A stretch of 64,000 nucleotides of DNA from Aliiruegeria sabulilitoris. Its GTDB lineage: Bacteria; Pseudomonadota; Alphaproteobacteria; Rhodobacterales; Rhodobacteraceae. The notes below the pieces were generated by a model, which saw nothing but the letters and a program-made list of their open reading frames with translations, was not told the DNA's origin and did not search any database. The stretch lies in NCBI RefSeq assembly GCF_001558155.1, contig NZ_LOAS01000026.1:1-64000 (forward strand), given 5' to 3'. Positions 9,355-16,905 of this stretch are shown piece after piece. The stretch's first letter is position 1. Every line of letters begins with the position of its first letter. The translations under genes and the position numbers were made by a program.

Positions 9355-9381
9355 TGCGCGATCCATGCGAAACATCGCGCA
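9355..9381 (+). terminator. Stem-loop after the importer operon
   Basis: TGCGCGAT (9355-9362) pairs with ATCGCGCA (9374-9381) across an 11-base loop, starting 4 nt after the CapA-like stop. No clear U-tract follows, so it is a terminator or 3' stabiliser candidate. Confidence 0.55.
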
Positions 9382-10035
9382 TCTAAGATTTGGGGCGATA
9401 CCCACTATGATTGCGCAAGAGCCTTTAAAAGTTTGCACAGTATCCTGTGTTTGAGCACAAACTTGGACGAGGCTTCAAAGCAATGGCTTCAGTCTAACCT
9501 GTTGGCCTACGCACCATTCATTTCATGTCAGTCCCTGCTATTTGCCTCGTGATGATTTCTCTGGATAGTCTTGGCCGTTGTGAACAAGCGGACCTTGGTG
9601 CACCGCGCGGCATCAGTCAAAATGGGCTCCGAGTCGACTTTCGGCAGCGTAGTGAACATCTCGGATTCAGGCGAATGTGAATGTCGGCTTTTGACGATAA
9701 CTCGTGAGCGGTTCTCGCCTGCAGAGAAAGTCCGGATTCCGCCCTTCTTGACCGATGCCGCGAAGGCGTCGTCTCCTATTTCTCCATCGCAGCGAACGGC
9801 CGCTAGGTCGGCAAAGCAGACCTCAATGCCGCATGTACTAATGGTCCTGGACCTAGGGTGGCGGTGCGCTTGATCCGCCCTGACAGGAAGGGGCACGAAG
9901 ACGGAGCAACCGCCCCCAGCGGTATGGAGGCCCGCACTGTCACGGGGCGGGCCATTTCTGTGATGGATGCCGTGGAGCGAGGGCAGAAAAATGCACACAG
10001 ATTGCACATATTGTTTCGCAGTAATTTGATATTAG
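9382..10035. other. Gene-free right edge of the island
   Basis: About 650 bp without a credible gene. The longest frames (minus 9528-10007, plus 9571-9873) have no good Shine-Dalgarno site and no recognisable domain. The block 9792-9815 repeats 46-69 of the window (22 of 24 bases). The base composition is mixed and AT-richer near 10,000-10,040, just before the dusA stub. It probably holds decayed sequence and an attachment-site region. Confidence 0.6.
9792..9815 (+). repeat. Copy 2 of a 24-bp imperfect direct repeat
   Basis: Partner of 46-69, differing at two positions, on the right of the LysR-ABC locus and about 230 bp from the dusA stub. Confidence 0.6.
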
Positions 10036-10107
10036 TTATGTCTCTGGCCAGTCGAGCATCGGCGCAACCGAGAGCCGGGCGGCCCGTGTGACCGCCACGT
10101 CCTGCAT
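10036..10107 (-). pseudogene. dusA: 5' remnant of tRNA-dihydrouridine synthase A gene
   Basis: The minus strand from the ATG at 10107 reads MQDVAVTRAARLSVAPMLDW, then PET and a stop. The block RLSVAPMLDW is the conserved start of DusA (RFSVAPMLDWTDRHCR in E. coli). The match ends exactly after the Trp codon, where TDRH should follow. The remaining ~300 codons are absent from the window. The 5' end of dusA is the known target of a family of integrases, so this is best read as the gene end cut off by integration of the element lying to the left. A dusA completed by element DNA may exist beyond the left edge. The start could also lie upstream (frame open to 10221). Confidence 0.75.
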
Positions 10108-10221
10108 CTGTGCTTCGGCTTGAGGGGTTGCGCTCAAGGTGGTCGTCTCCTGATATCCGGCTGGTTGGCGCGCCTGTTGCACCGACTGGCGGTATTTTAC
10201 AAGGCCCCCGGGCCTGCGCAA

Positions 10222-10986
10222 TCAAGCCGCTCCTTCCCGCGCGCCCACCGGCGCCGACAGACGCAACGACCGCGGCGGCTGGCCGAACTGGCGCTTGAAC
10301 GCGCGGGAGAACCCCTCCGCCGAGCGAAACCCGTACCTGTGCGCAACCCGCTCGACCCGCTCGCCAAGCGCAAGGTCCTGGCTGGCCAGCGTCAGCCGCC
10401 AGCGCCGCAAGTAGGCCCCCGGCGTTTCGCCAACGCGTGTCTGGAACAGCTCCACGAAGCGGCTCAGCGACAGCCCGGCGACCCGCGCCAGATCGTCATT
10501 CGTCCACAGCCGCTCGGGCGCGTCATGGATGGCAACGATGGCGCGGCTCAGACGCGGATCGGACAATCCCGCCAGCAGGCCCGTCTCGACCGATCCCGCC
10601 TCGATCTGCCCGCGCAGGATCCGCACCAGCAACACCTCCACGAGCCGCCCGATCACCGATTCCGCCCCGCATCGCCGGCTACGGATCTCGGTGTCGATCA
10701 ACGACAGGAGTTGGCGCGTGCCGTCATCCTCCGACAGATCGTGCACCATGCGTTCTGGCAGTGCGAGGAATAACGGGTTCGCATCGCCCCCCCAGTCCAC
10801 TCTGGCCGAGAGCAGGATGTCAGCTTCTGGCACGTCCGTTTCCACCGGTCTGGCGCCAAGGATCACCTGCCCCGGAAGCGCGTCGCCGGGGCGCGTTGCA
10901 ATCAGCGTTGCCTCCCCGAGCGGCGCTAGTCGCGCGGACAGACGGAAACGGGTCATGAGGGTCGAGAGGCGATCAATTTTCTCCAT
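10222..10986 (-). CDS. AraC-family transcriptional regulator with N-terminal cupin domain
   Basis: 254-aa regulator. The N-terminal half (about 10-150) resembles the Cupin_6 ligand-binding domain of AraC proteins. The C-terminal half carries two helix-turn-helix units: LWTNDDLARVAGLSLSRFVELF and VAHRYGFRSAEGFSRAF. ATG 10986 (MEKIDRLSTLM) chosen; the frame is open to 11085 but that would overlap the divergent peroxiredoxin. The 97-bp AT-rich spacer it shares with the peroxiredoxin gene suggests it controls that gene and perhaps the hydrolase behind it. Confidence 0.88.
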   Translation of the reverse strand: MEKIDRLSTLMTRFRLSARLAPLGEATLIATRPGDALPGQVILGARPVETDVPEADILLSARVDWGGDANPLFLALPERMVHDLSEDDGTRQLLSLIDTEIRSRRCGAESVIGRLVEVLLVRILRGQIEAGSVETGLLAGLSDPRLSRAIVAIHDAPERLWTNDDLARVAGLSLSRFVELFQTRVGETPGAYLRRWRLTLASQDLALGERVERVAHRYGFRSAEGFSRAFKRQFGQPPRSLRLSAPVGAREGAA

Positions 10987-11083
10987 TCCGGTTTTTTGGT
11001 CATATTTATGGAATTTATCAAACAAAAAAATCGGCCATGATGCCCCGGATATCTCCAACCACCAAGAGCAGCAAGGAACCCTC
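10987..11083. promoter_or_regulatory. Divergent promoter region, AraC regulator / peroxiredoxin
   Basis: 97-bp spacer, notably AT-rich (runs such as GGTTTTTTGG and CAAACAAAAAAATC) against GC-rich flanks, as expected for two divergent promoters and an AraC binding region. No individual box can be fixed. Confidence 0.45.
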
Positions 11084-11620
11084 ATGCTTCTTCCCCGTCA
11101 GAAAACCCCGGACCTCAAATTGCCGACCCTGTCCCATGGCGTCTTCGATCTCTCCGCGGAAAACACCGAGCGCGGCACGATCATCTGTTTCTATCGCGGC
11201 CTGCATTGCCCGATCTGCGCCACCTATCTGGGCGAGATGCAGAAACAGACCCCCGCCTTTGCCGAACGCGGCGTGAGCACGATCGCGGTCAGCTCGGACG
11301 GGCAGGAACGCGCGCAGGCGATGGCCGACAAGATCGACGCGGACGCGCTGCGCATCGCTTATGACTTGCCGCTCGGCGTGGCGCGCGACTGGGGCCTCTA
11401 TATCTCTACCTCGCGTGGCAAGACCTCCATCGGCATCGAGGAGCCGGCGCTCTTCTCCGAGCCGGGCCTGTTCATGGTGACGCCGCAACAGACGCTCTAT
11501 TACGGCTCGGTTCAGACCATGCCCTTCTCGCGCCCGCATTTCTCCGAGCTGCTGGGCGCGCTCGATTTCGCGATCAAGAACGATTACCCGGCGCGCGGCG
11601 AGTATACCGGCGCCGTCTGA
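11084..11620 (+). CDS. AhpC/TSA-type peroxiredoxin-like protein
   Basis: 178-aa thioredoxin-fold protein of the AhpC/TSA superfamily. The strand-loop ICFYRGLHCPICATYLGEM carries C42 and C45 in a CPIC motif, combining the peroxidatic-cysteine position with a CxxC redox pair. It has no signal peptide, so it is cytosolic. ATG 11084 follows GCAAGGAACC. A longer in-frame opening back to 10529 is antisense to the AraC gene and is rejected. Divergent from the AraC regulator, likely its target; role presumably peroxide or thiol redox defence. Confidence 0.85.
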   Translation: MLLPRQKTPDLKLPTLSHGVFDLSAENTERGTIICFYRGLHCPICATYLGEMQKQTPAFAERGVSTIAVSSDGQERAQAMADKIDADALRIAYDLPLGVARDWGLYISTSRGKTSIGIEEPALFSEPGLFMVTPQQTLYYGSVQTMPFSRPHFSELLGALDFAIKNDYPARGEYTGAV

Positions 11621-11792
11621 TCGCGGCCCAGCGAAATAACGAAGACGTGACTCGGTGGCGCGCGCATTTTGTGGCGATACTGAGTGATAAGGCTGACCGT
11701 CGCGCGTTGCGTGCGGCGGTCGATGGAAGACCACCGCGACGCCCGTCAGGGCTTGAATTCCACTGACCCTTTCCTCAGCCAGGAGATTTCCA

Positions 11793-12680
11793 ATGCAGCG
11801 CAAGAAGGCTTCCGATTTCGACCCGCGGATCCTCGAACTCTATGACGGCTACGTGCATGGCAAGATGACCAAGCGGGAATTCCTCCGCAATTCCGGACAA
11901 TACCTCGCCGCCGGTGTCACCGCCGCTGTGGTGCTGGAGAGCCTTCAGCCCAATTACGCCCTGGCCCAGCAGGTCGACCCGGCCGATCCCGCCATCGAGA
12001 CGATGACCGTCGAATATGAAAGCCCGAACGGGCATGGCACGATCAAGGGCCTGATGGCGAAGCCCGCCGGGGCCACGGGCAAGCTGCCTGCCGTCTTGGT
12101 AATCCACGAGAATCGCGGCCTGAACCCCTATATCGAGGACGTCGTGAGGCGCGCGGCCAAGGCCGGATACCTGGCGTTCGGCCCCGATGGGCTGACGCCG
12201 CTCGGGGGCTATCCCGGCAATGACGACGATGGCCGGACGATGCAGAAGGAACTGGATGGCGCAAAGCTGATGGAAGACTTCTTTGCCGCCTTCGAATTCC
12301 TCGTCGGCCATGAAGGTTCGACCGGCAAGGTCGGCGCGGTCGGCTTCTGCTACGGTGGCGGGGTCTGCAACGCGCTGGCCGTGGCCTATCCGAACATGGC
12401 CGCCTCCGTGCCCTTCTACGGGCGGCAACCGGACGCGTCGGATGTGCCTGCGATCCAGGCGCCGCTCCTGCTGCATTACGGCGAGTTGGACGAGCGGGTG
12501 AACGCCGGCTGGCCCGCTTACGAGGCAGCGCTCAAGGATAATGGCAAGATGTTCGAGGGACATATCTATGCCGGCGCGAACCACGGCTTCCACAACGACA
12601 CCACTCCGCGGTACGACGAGGCCGCTGCGACGCTCGCCTGGGAGCGGACCCTGGCCCATTTCGAAAAACATCTGAGCTGA
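11793..12680 (+). CDS. Dienelactone hydrolase family protein, probably exported
   Basis: 295-aa alpha/beta hydrolase. Nucleophile elbow GFCYGGG gives Cys186, the dienelactone-hydrolase signature; the acid is in GELDERV and the His in ANHGFHND. The N-terminus has KMTKREFLRNSG followed by a hydrophobic stretch to ALAQQ (about 25-60), a Tat-like signal in which the twin arginine is Lys-Arg. Many homologues keep RRxFL. A good AGGAGA site precedes ATG 11793. It lies 172 bp behind the peroxiredoxin, in the same direction. The physiological ester or lactone is unknown. Confidence 0.88.
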   Translation: MQRKKASDFDPRILELYDGYVHGKMTKREFLRNSGQYLAAGVTAAVVLESLQPNYALAQQVDPADPAIETMTVEYESPNGHGTIKGLMAKPAGATGKLPAVLVIHENRGLNPYIEDVVRRAAKAGYLAFGPDGLTPLGGYPGNDDDGRTMQKELDGAKLMEDFFAAFEFLVGHEGSTGKVGAVGFCYGGGVCNALAVAYPNMAASVPFYGRQPDASDVPAIQAPLLLHYGELDERVNAGWPAYEAALKDNGKMFEGHIYAGANHGFHNDTTPRYDEAAATLAWERTLAHFEKHLS

Positions 12681-12732
12681 TTGCCTAGGCAGCGGGCGTG
12701 CGCCGTCTATGCGGCGGCGCCCCTGCCGCCCC

Positions 12733-14364
12733 TCACTTGCCGGAAAGGCCTGCCGCGAAACAGGCAGCATCGATCAGGTCGATCTCGCTGACACCGGCCA
12801 CCCGGCACGCAGCCGCCACCGAAGGGTTCTGCGTGAAAACGGTGCGTCCCGGCCAGGAAGCAAGGCTCTCGAAAGACAGCGCCATGCGTTTCCAACTCGA
12901 CCTGGTTCCAGAGCCCTCGAGGAAATAGTCGATACCGGATTGCGCGAGACTTTCGTGCCACACCGCATCGACCGGCCCGGAAAACAGCCTGCCCTGAACC
13001 GCAACCCGATCCGAGGCCAGTTCGAAATAAGGTTTCTTGTAGGGCACCGTAAGTTCGCTCGAAACGTAGACCGCGCGGCCGGTATAGGCCGGGACGAAAT
13101 CCGCGTAGCGCGTAAAACCAGCGATGATGCTGTCCTTGGGCAGGGCGCGTATTTCGGCGGAGAGCTCTGCGTTGCGATCCCGGAAATAGTCGCCCGTCCA
13201 GACGCCGAGCGTCTGTTGGGCAAAACCGAGCAGGATCATCCAGCAGAGCCCCAGCCCGATCCAGCGCACAGTCTGCCGCCAGTGGCTGATTAGAAAACCG
13301 GCAACTGCGGCGATCCCCACGGGCAGCAGCAACGACAAACCGGTCCCCGAATAGCGCGTCGGCAGGTGCGCCTTGAAGGCAACCGCATAAGCGAGCAGGA
13401 ACAGGATCGTGGCCCCGGCCCACAGGCCGGGTAGCAGGCGGAAGCTGCGCGCATCCGCAACAGCCTTGCGCAGGATCATCAGCGCCACTGTCAGCCCACC
13501 CATCTGAATGAGCAATGCCAGCACGGGCGGCAGGTCGGGGCATTCCTTGAGGTAGCCGCCGCGCCTGGAACAGATCGCGGTATAAGCCCCGGAACCGTCG
13601 AAGAATTGCGTGCGCCCGGAGGGCCCGAAGATCCGCATCTGGCGCGCCTCGGCCAGCGAGAACACCTCGCCGGTTGCACCGGCCGAGCGCAGGAAGATCG
13701 CCAGCCCCACCAGCGTGGCCACGACGGCGGCGAGGGTCAGCAGCGGTTCGGCCGCCGCAATCCGGCGCTCTGTGGCAAATGCGATCAGCCCCGCCATTCC
13801 GATGCCGGAGAGCGCGACTATCGCCGCTGCCGGATAGATATTGGCCCCCAGCATCAGCACGAGAACCAACGCAAGTAGCCGTCTTTCGAGGTAGAAGAGC
13901 AGCCCCGCGAACAGGATCAGCATGGCAAAGCTGCGCGGCAGCCCGGCCACGAGGTCGTCCATCGTCACATAGACCATCAACGCAAGGCACAGCGCCCGGA
14001 TGATCGGATCGGGGAAATAATGTCCCAAGAACCGGTTCGCGGCCCAAAGCGTCAGGGCCACGATTGACGGGGCCAGCACCAGCAATTGCCAGCTCACCAC
14101 ATCGATGCCGAGCCAAACGGCCGGCAGGAACAACCACTTGTAGGGCAGCGGCGTCAGCGCCCCGAAATAGGCCGCGATCGGGTCGTCGCGGAACAGCTCC
14201 GGGTCGGCCATCGCCCGCAGCCAGACCACGAAATGGCGCCCGTCATCCTCGGTGATCGCCCAAGGGTCCGTCAGCGCCTCGGGAAGCACCCGCAAGAGCA
14301 TCGCCACGAGCACCAGCAGAAAGATCGCCAGCGGCAGCAGGGTCGATGCCGAAAGCCGTGACAT
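12733..14364 (-). CDS. Polytopic membrane protein, GT-C glycosyltransferase-like
   Basis: 543-aa integral membrane protein with roughly 10-11 hydrophobic helices and a soluble C-terminal region of about 150 residues. An acidic loop after the first helix (ITEDDGRHFVVWL) is where GT-C lipid-linked sugar transferases keep catalytic acids. The C-terminal domain (SIIAGFTRYADFVPAY, AVYVSSELTVPYKKPYF) resembles the soluble tails of such enzymes. No exact family is recognised. It is the last of four minus-strand genes; its ATG overlaps the flippase-like stop by one base. Context (GT2, flippase-like, lyase-like) points to glycan transfer on the periplasmic face, by inference only. Confidence 0.75.
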   Translation of the reverse strand: MSRLSASTLLPLAIFLLVLVAMLLRVLPEALTDPWAITEDDGRHFVVWLRAMADPELFRDDPIAAYFGALTPLPYKWLFLPAVWLGIDVVSWQLLVLAPSIVALTLWAANRFLGHYFPDPIIRALCLALMVYVTMDDLVAGLPRSFAMLILFAGLLFYLERRLLALVLVLMLGANIYPAAAIVALSGIGMAGLIAFATERRIAAAEPLLTLAAVVATLVGLAIFLRSAGATGEVFSLAEARQMRIFGPSGRTQFFDGSGAYTAICSRRGGYLKECPDLPPVLALLIQMGGLTVALMILRKAVADARSFRLLPGLWAGATILFLLAYAVAFKAHLPTRYSGTGLSLLLPVGIAAVAGFLISHWRQTVRWIGLGLCWMILLGFAQQTLGVWTGDYFRDRNAELSAEIRALPKDSIIAGFTRYADFVPAYTGRAVYVSSELTVPYKKPYFELASDRVAVQGRLFSGPVDAVWHESLAQSGIDYFLEGSGTRSSWKRMALSFESLASWPGRTVFTQNPSVAAACRVAGVSEIDLIDAACFAAGLSGK

Positions 14365-15305
14365 CAGCCCTGCCCGGCCCTGCGCGCGCGCAGATGGGCG
14401 CGGATCTGCCCGGTATAACGCGGCACGAGCGGCAGGCCGAAAAGGCCGGGCACAAGGTATCGCAGCCAGAACAGCACCCCGAGCGCCGCCGCCGTCTCAC
14501 CGCCGATCATGCCACCGAAAAGCGTCACGATGGCCGCATCCCGTGTGCCGACACCCGCAAAGGTGAGCGGCACCAGCCCGGCGACGATGGCTATCGGAAT
14601 CATCGCGAGCACCTGCCCCCAGAAACCCGCATCCCCTGTCACGCCAAGCGCCGTCATCATCATCGCGATCTGCACCAGATGCCCCGCCCAGAGCAGCGCC
14701 GTCATGCCGACAACCGTCGCCAGCCCGCCCGGACGCGCCCGCAACCGCCCGAGCATCGCCCCCCAGGCCTCGGCGAATTTCACCCCACGTGCGCCCATGC
14801 GCGCGGCAATGAACGCAATGACGCCCGGCACGAGCGCGACGGCAAGCCCCGCGCCCCCGGCAAGCGCCAGGAACGCCGTCAGGACCGGCGCGCCGCCGAG
14901 AAAACCGCTGGCAAGGGCGGCCACGACGAAGAGCATGACGAGGTCCATCAGCTTTTCCCAGGCGCCCAGCGAAAGCGCCGCGGGCAGCTCCCCTGCCCCG
15001 GCATCGGCCATCGAGGCGGCCTTGAGCAGGTCGCCCAGCTTGCCCGGCAGCACCATGTTGAGCGTGTTGGCCACAAAGGTCGCCTCTAGCGCGCGGCGTG
15101 GCGGAAGGAAGAAATCGGTGACACGGGCCAGCGCGATCAGGCGCAGCGCCGAGATCCCGACCAGCCCGACCAGCCACAGAAGCGACAGCGCCAGCAGGCC
15201 CGGATCAGTCTGTTTCAGCGCGGCCCAGATCGCGCCCCGGTCCAGCATGGCCCAGACAATCGACAGGATCGCCAGGCTGACAGCGATGGAAATCAGACGC
15301 TTCAT
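14364..15305 (-). CDS. UPF0104 / YbhN-type flippase-like membrane protein
   Basis: 313-aa protein with about eight transmembrane helices, of the lysylphosphatidylglycerol-synthase transmembrane (flippase-like) family. Family landmarks: the ALRLIALARV segment after helix 2, NTLNMVLPGKLGDLLKA, AWEKLMDLVMLF and the late PLTFAGVGTRDAAIV. It lacks the cytoplasmic aminoacyl-transferase domain of MprF, as usual for stand-alone members. It overlaps the upstream gene by ATGA and the downstream gene by one base. Likely moves or holds a lipid-linked intermediate for the pathway encoded by the cassette. Confidence 0.85.
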   Translation of the reverse strand: MKRLISIAVSLAILSIVWAMLDRGAIWAALKQTDPGLLALSLLWLVGLVGISALRLIALARVTDFFLPPRRALEATFVANTLNMVLPGKLGDLLKAASMADAGAGELPAALSLGAWEKLMDLVMLFVVAALASGFLGGAPVLTAFLALAGGAGLAVALVPGVIAFIAARMGARGVKFAEAWGAMLGRLRARPGGLATVVGMTALLWAGHLVQIAMMMTALGVTGDAGFWGQVLAMIPIAIVAGLVPLTFAGVGTRDAAIVTLFGGMIGGETAAALGVLFWLRYLVPGLFGLPLVPRYTGQIRAHLRARRAGQG

Positions 15306-16900
15306 GACGCGGCAGGGAGGTTTGTACTGTGCTCAAGCCGCAGCCCGTCGCCCGGCTGGATCTTGGCGCTCAGATCTTCCCAAGGCTGAAGCTGCGGCGG
15401 GTGATAGACGCGGCTCATTACCGTGTAGATCGAGGTCTGGGCCGGGCCTATGCCGGCCTCGACGAGCTCGCCGGGGCCGTGAATGCGGTCCTGAACCTCC
15501 AGCCCCTCCTCCGACAGCGCGAAACGCCGCTCGAACCGCAAGGCCGTGCTGTCCTTGCCGGTGATCAGCAGCCGTTGCAGCGCCTGCCTGACAAGATCCG
15601 GATTGAGCCGGCCAATCGTCAACATCAGCACCCGCAGGATCACGTTCTTCACCGGTGTCATCTGGCTCGCCTTGGCCCGCCCCATCGTGCCGGAGAGCGT
15701 CAGGCCTTGCCCGTCAACGACCATCTCGGGCGCGTCGGTCCACAGGTGGCAGACCAGCGTGCGGATCTTCTTTCCGGATTTCACCCGCAGCGAAACCCCG
15801 GTATCGGCGCGCTTCAGCGCGTGTCCATCATAGTAACGATAGCTGCCGCCCTTCTTGGTTGCCACCAGCAGGGTCGACGCCCCGGCGCGTCGAATCGCAA
15901 GACCGGCTTCCGGGTAATCCGCCGCGTCTGGCAGCGCGCCGCTGTCTTCGGGGCGCGCTGCACACCAGCCAATCGCCGCCTTCAGGTAGGACCAGCTATG
16001 ATGGGCGAGGATGTGATCGTCGTCATATTCCGGCGCCGGGTCCATCGCCGCCACGGCACGGTCATTGACGGTAAGCGCCTCCGGGTGCCAGGCGCCGCAG
16101 ATTTCCATCCCGTGCGGGAAGTAATTGTTGGTGTTGCGACTGGTCCATTCGCCACCAATCCAGCCATCGGGCGGCTGGATCGCGTCGAGAAAGTCGATCG
16201 CCCGGGCAATCGCCGGACGCAGGCCCAGATCGGGGCGCTGAGCGTCAATCTCGCCCATATTGGCGATGGTCAGCGTCAGGTAGCCGGGATCCGCGCCCTG
16301 GTATTCGAAAAACCAGCCCTCATCCGATTGCCACGAGAGCAGCCGCGCCACGCGGCGCTCGGCCATCTCGGCAAAGCCCTGATCGCCGCTGAGATCGGCC
16401 AGCCGGAACAGGCCATTGGCAATCAGCGCCTCGTGGTTCGACAGCCGCCCGCTTTCCTGGTGCTTGCCCAGCCAACCGCCGCGCAGCTTCAGGAAAGGCA
16501 GGAACGGCGCCGGGTCGATCCCGGTCAGGCGCAGTGCCTCCAGCATCGCGTATTGCGAAAACGCCGCCGCCCCGGCGGCCTTTTCGAACGGGTAATAGTC
16601 GTCGCAGGCCCCATCCTTGTGCGCACTTTGCGCGGCATAGGCGATACCGGCACGGATCCACTCGCGGATAGTCGGGTTGAGGTGGAACGGGTTGCCCTCA
16701 AAGGGATGGGCATAGGCCAGCGCCAGCGGCAGCACGAATTCCTGCGCCATGCCGGAGGGGAAATCCGTGATCCGCAGATGCCAGAAATTGCGGTCGAAAC
16801 AGCCATAGGTCGGGCTGTGCGGCACCCGGTCCTGAAGGGTCAGGATCTTGGACAGGCTCCGCGCGCCAAGACGGAAGAGCCGCGCCTGCATCTCGTTCAT
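15302..16900 (-). CDS. Heparinase-like alpha/alpha-toroid protein, function unknown
   Basis: 532-aa soluble protein without a signal peptide. The first ~330 residues are rich in paired helices with Trp/Tyr/His-containing turns (GGWLGKHQESG, DDHILAHHSWSYLKAAIGW) like alpha/alpha-toroids of polysaccharide lyases and unsaturated glucuronyl hydrolases. The C-terminal ~200 residues look beta-rich, as in heparinase II/III-type proteins (SYRYYDGHALKRADTG, ERRFALSEEGLEVQDRIHG). Start set at ATG 16900; an in-frame TTG at 16909 overlaps the GT2 stop. Coupled to a glycosyltransferase and a flippase-like protein, so it probably acts on, or binds, the cassette's glycan. No catalytic residue can be assigned. 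Confidence 0.75.
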   Translation of the reverse strand: MNEMQARLFRLGARSLSKILTLQDRVPHSPTYGCFDRNFWHLRITDFPSGMAQEFVLPLALAYAHPFEGNPFHLNPTIREWIRAGIAYAAQSAHKDGACDDYYPFEKAAGAAAFSQYAMLEALRLTGIDPAPFLPFLKLRGGWLGKHQESGRLSNHEALIANGLFRLADLSGDQGFAEMAERRVARLLSWQSDEGWFFEYQGADPGYLTLTIANMGEIDAQRPDLGLRPAIARAIDFLDAIQPPDGWIGGEWTSRNTNNYFPHGMEICGAWHPEALTVNDRAVAAMDPAPEYDDDHILAHHSWSYLKAAIGWCAARPEDSGALPDAADYPEAGLAIRRAGASTLLVATKKGGSYRYYDGHALKRADTGVSLRVKSGKKIRTLVCHLWTDAPEMVVDGQGLTLSGTMGRAKASQMTPVKNVILRVLMLTIGRLNPDLVRQALQRLLITGKDSTALRFERRFALSEEGLEVQDRIHGPGELVEAGIGPAQTSIYTVMSRVYHPPQLQPWEDLSAKIQPGDGLRLEHSTNLPAAS

Positions 16901-16905
16901 TTCAC

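Noticed and set aside
9528-10007. 159-aa minus-strand frame in the island edge
   Set aside because: No good start context or domain and mixed composition; part of a region resembling decayed repeats.
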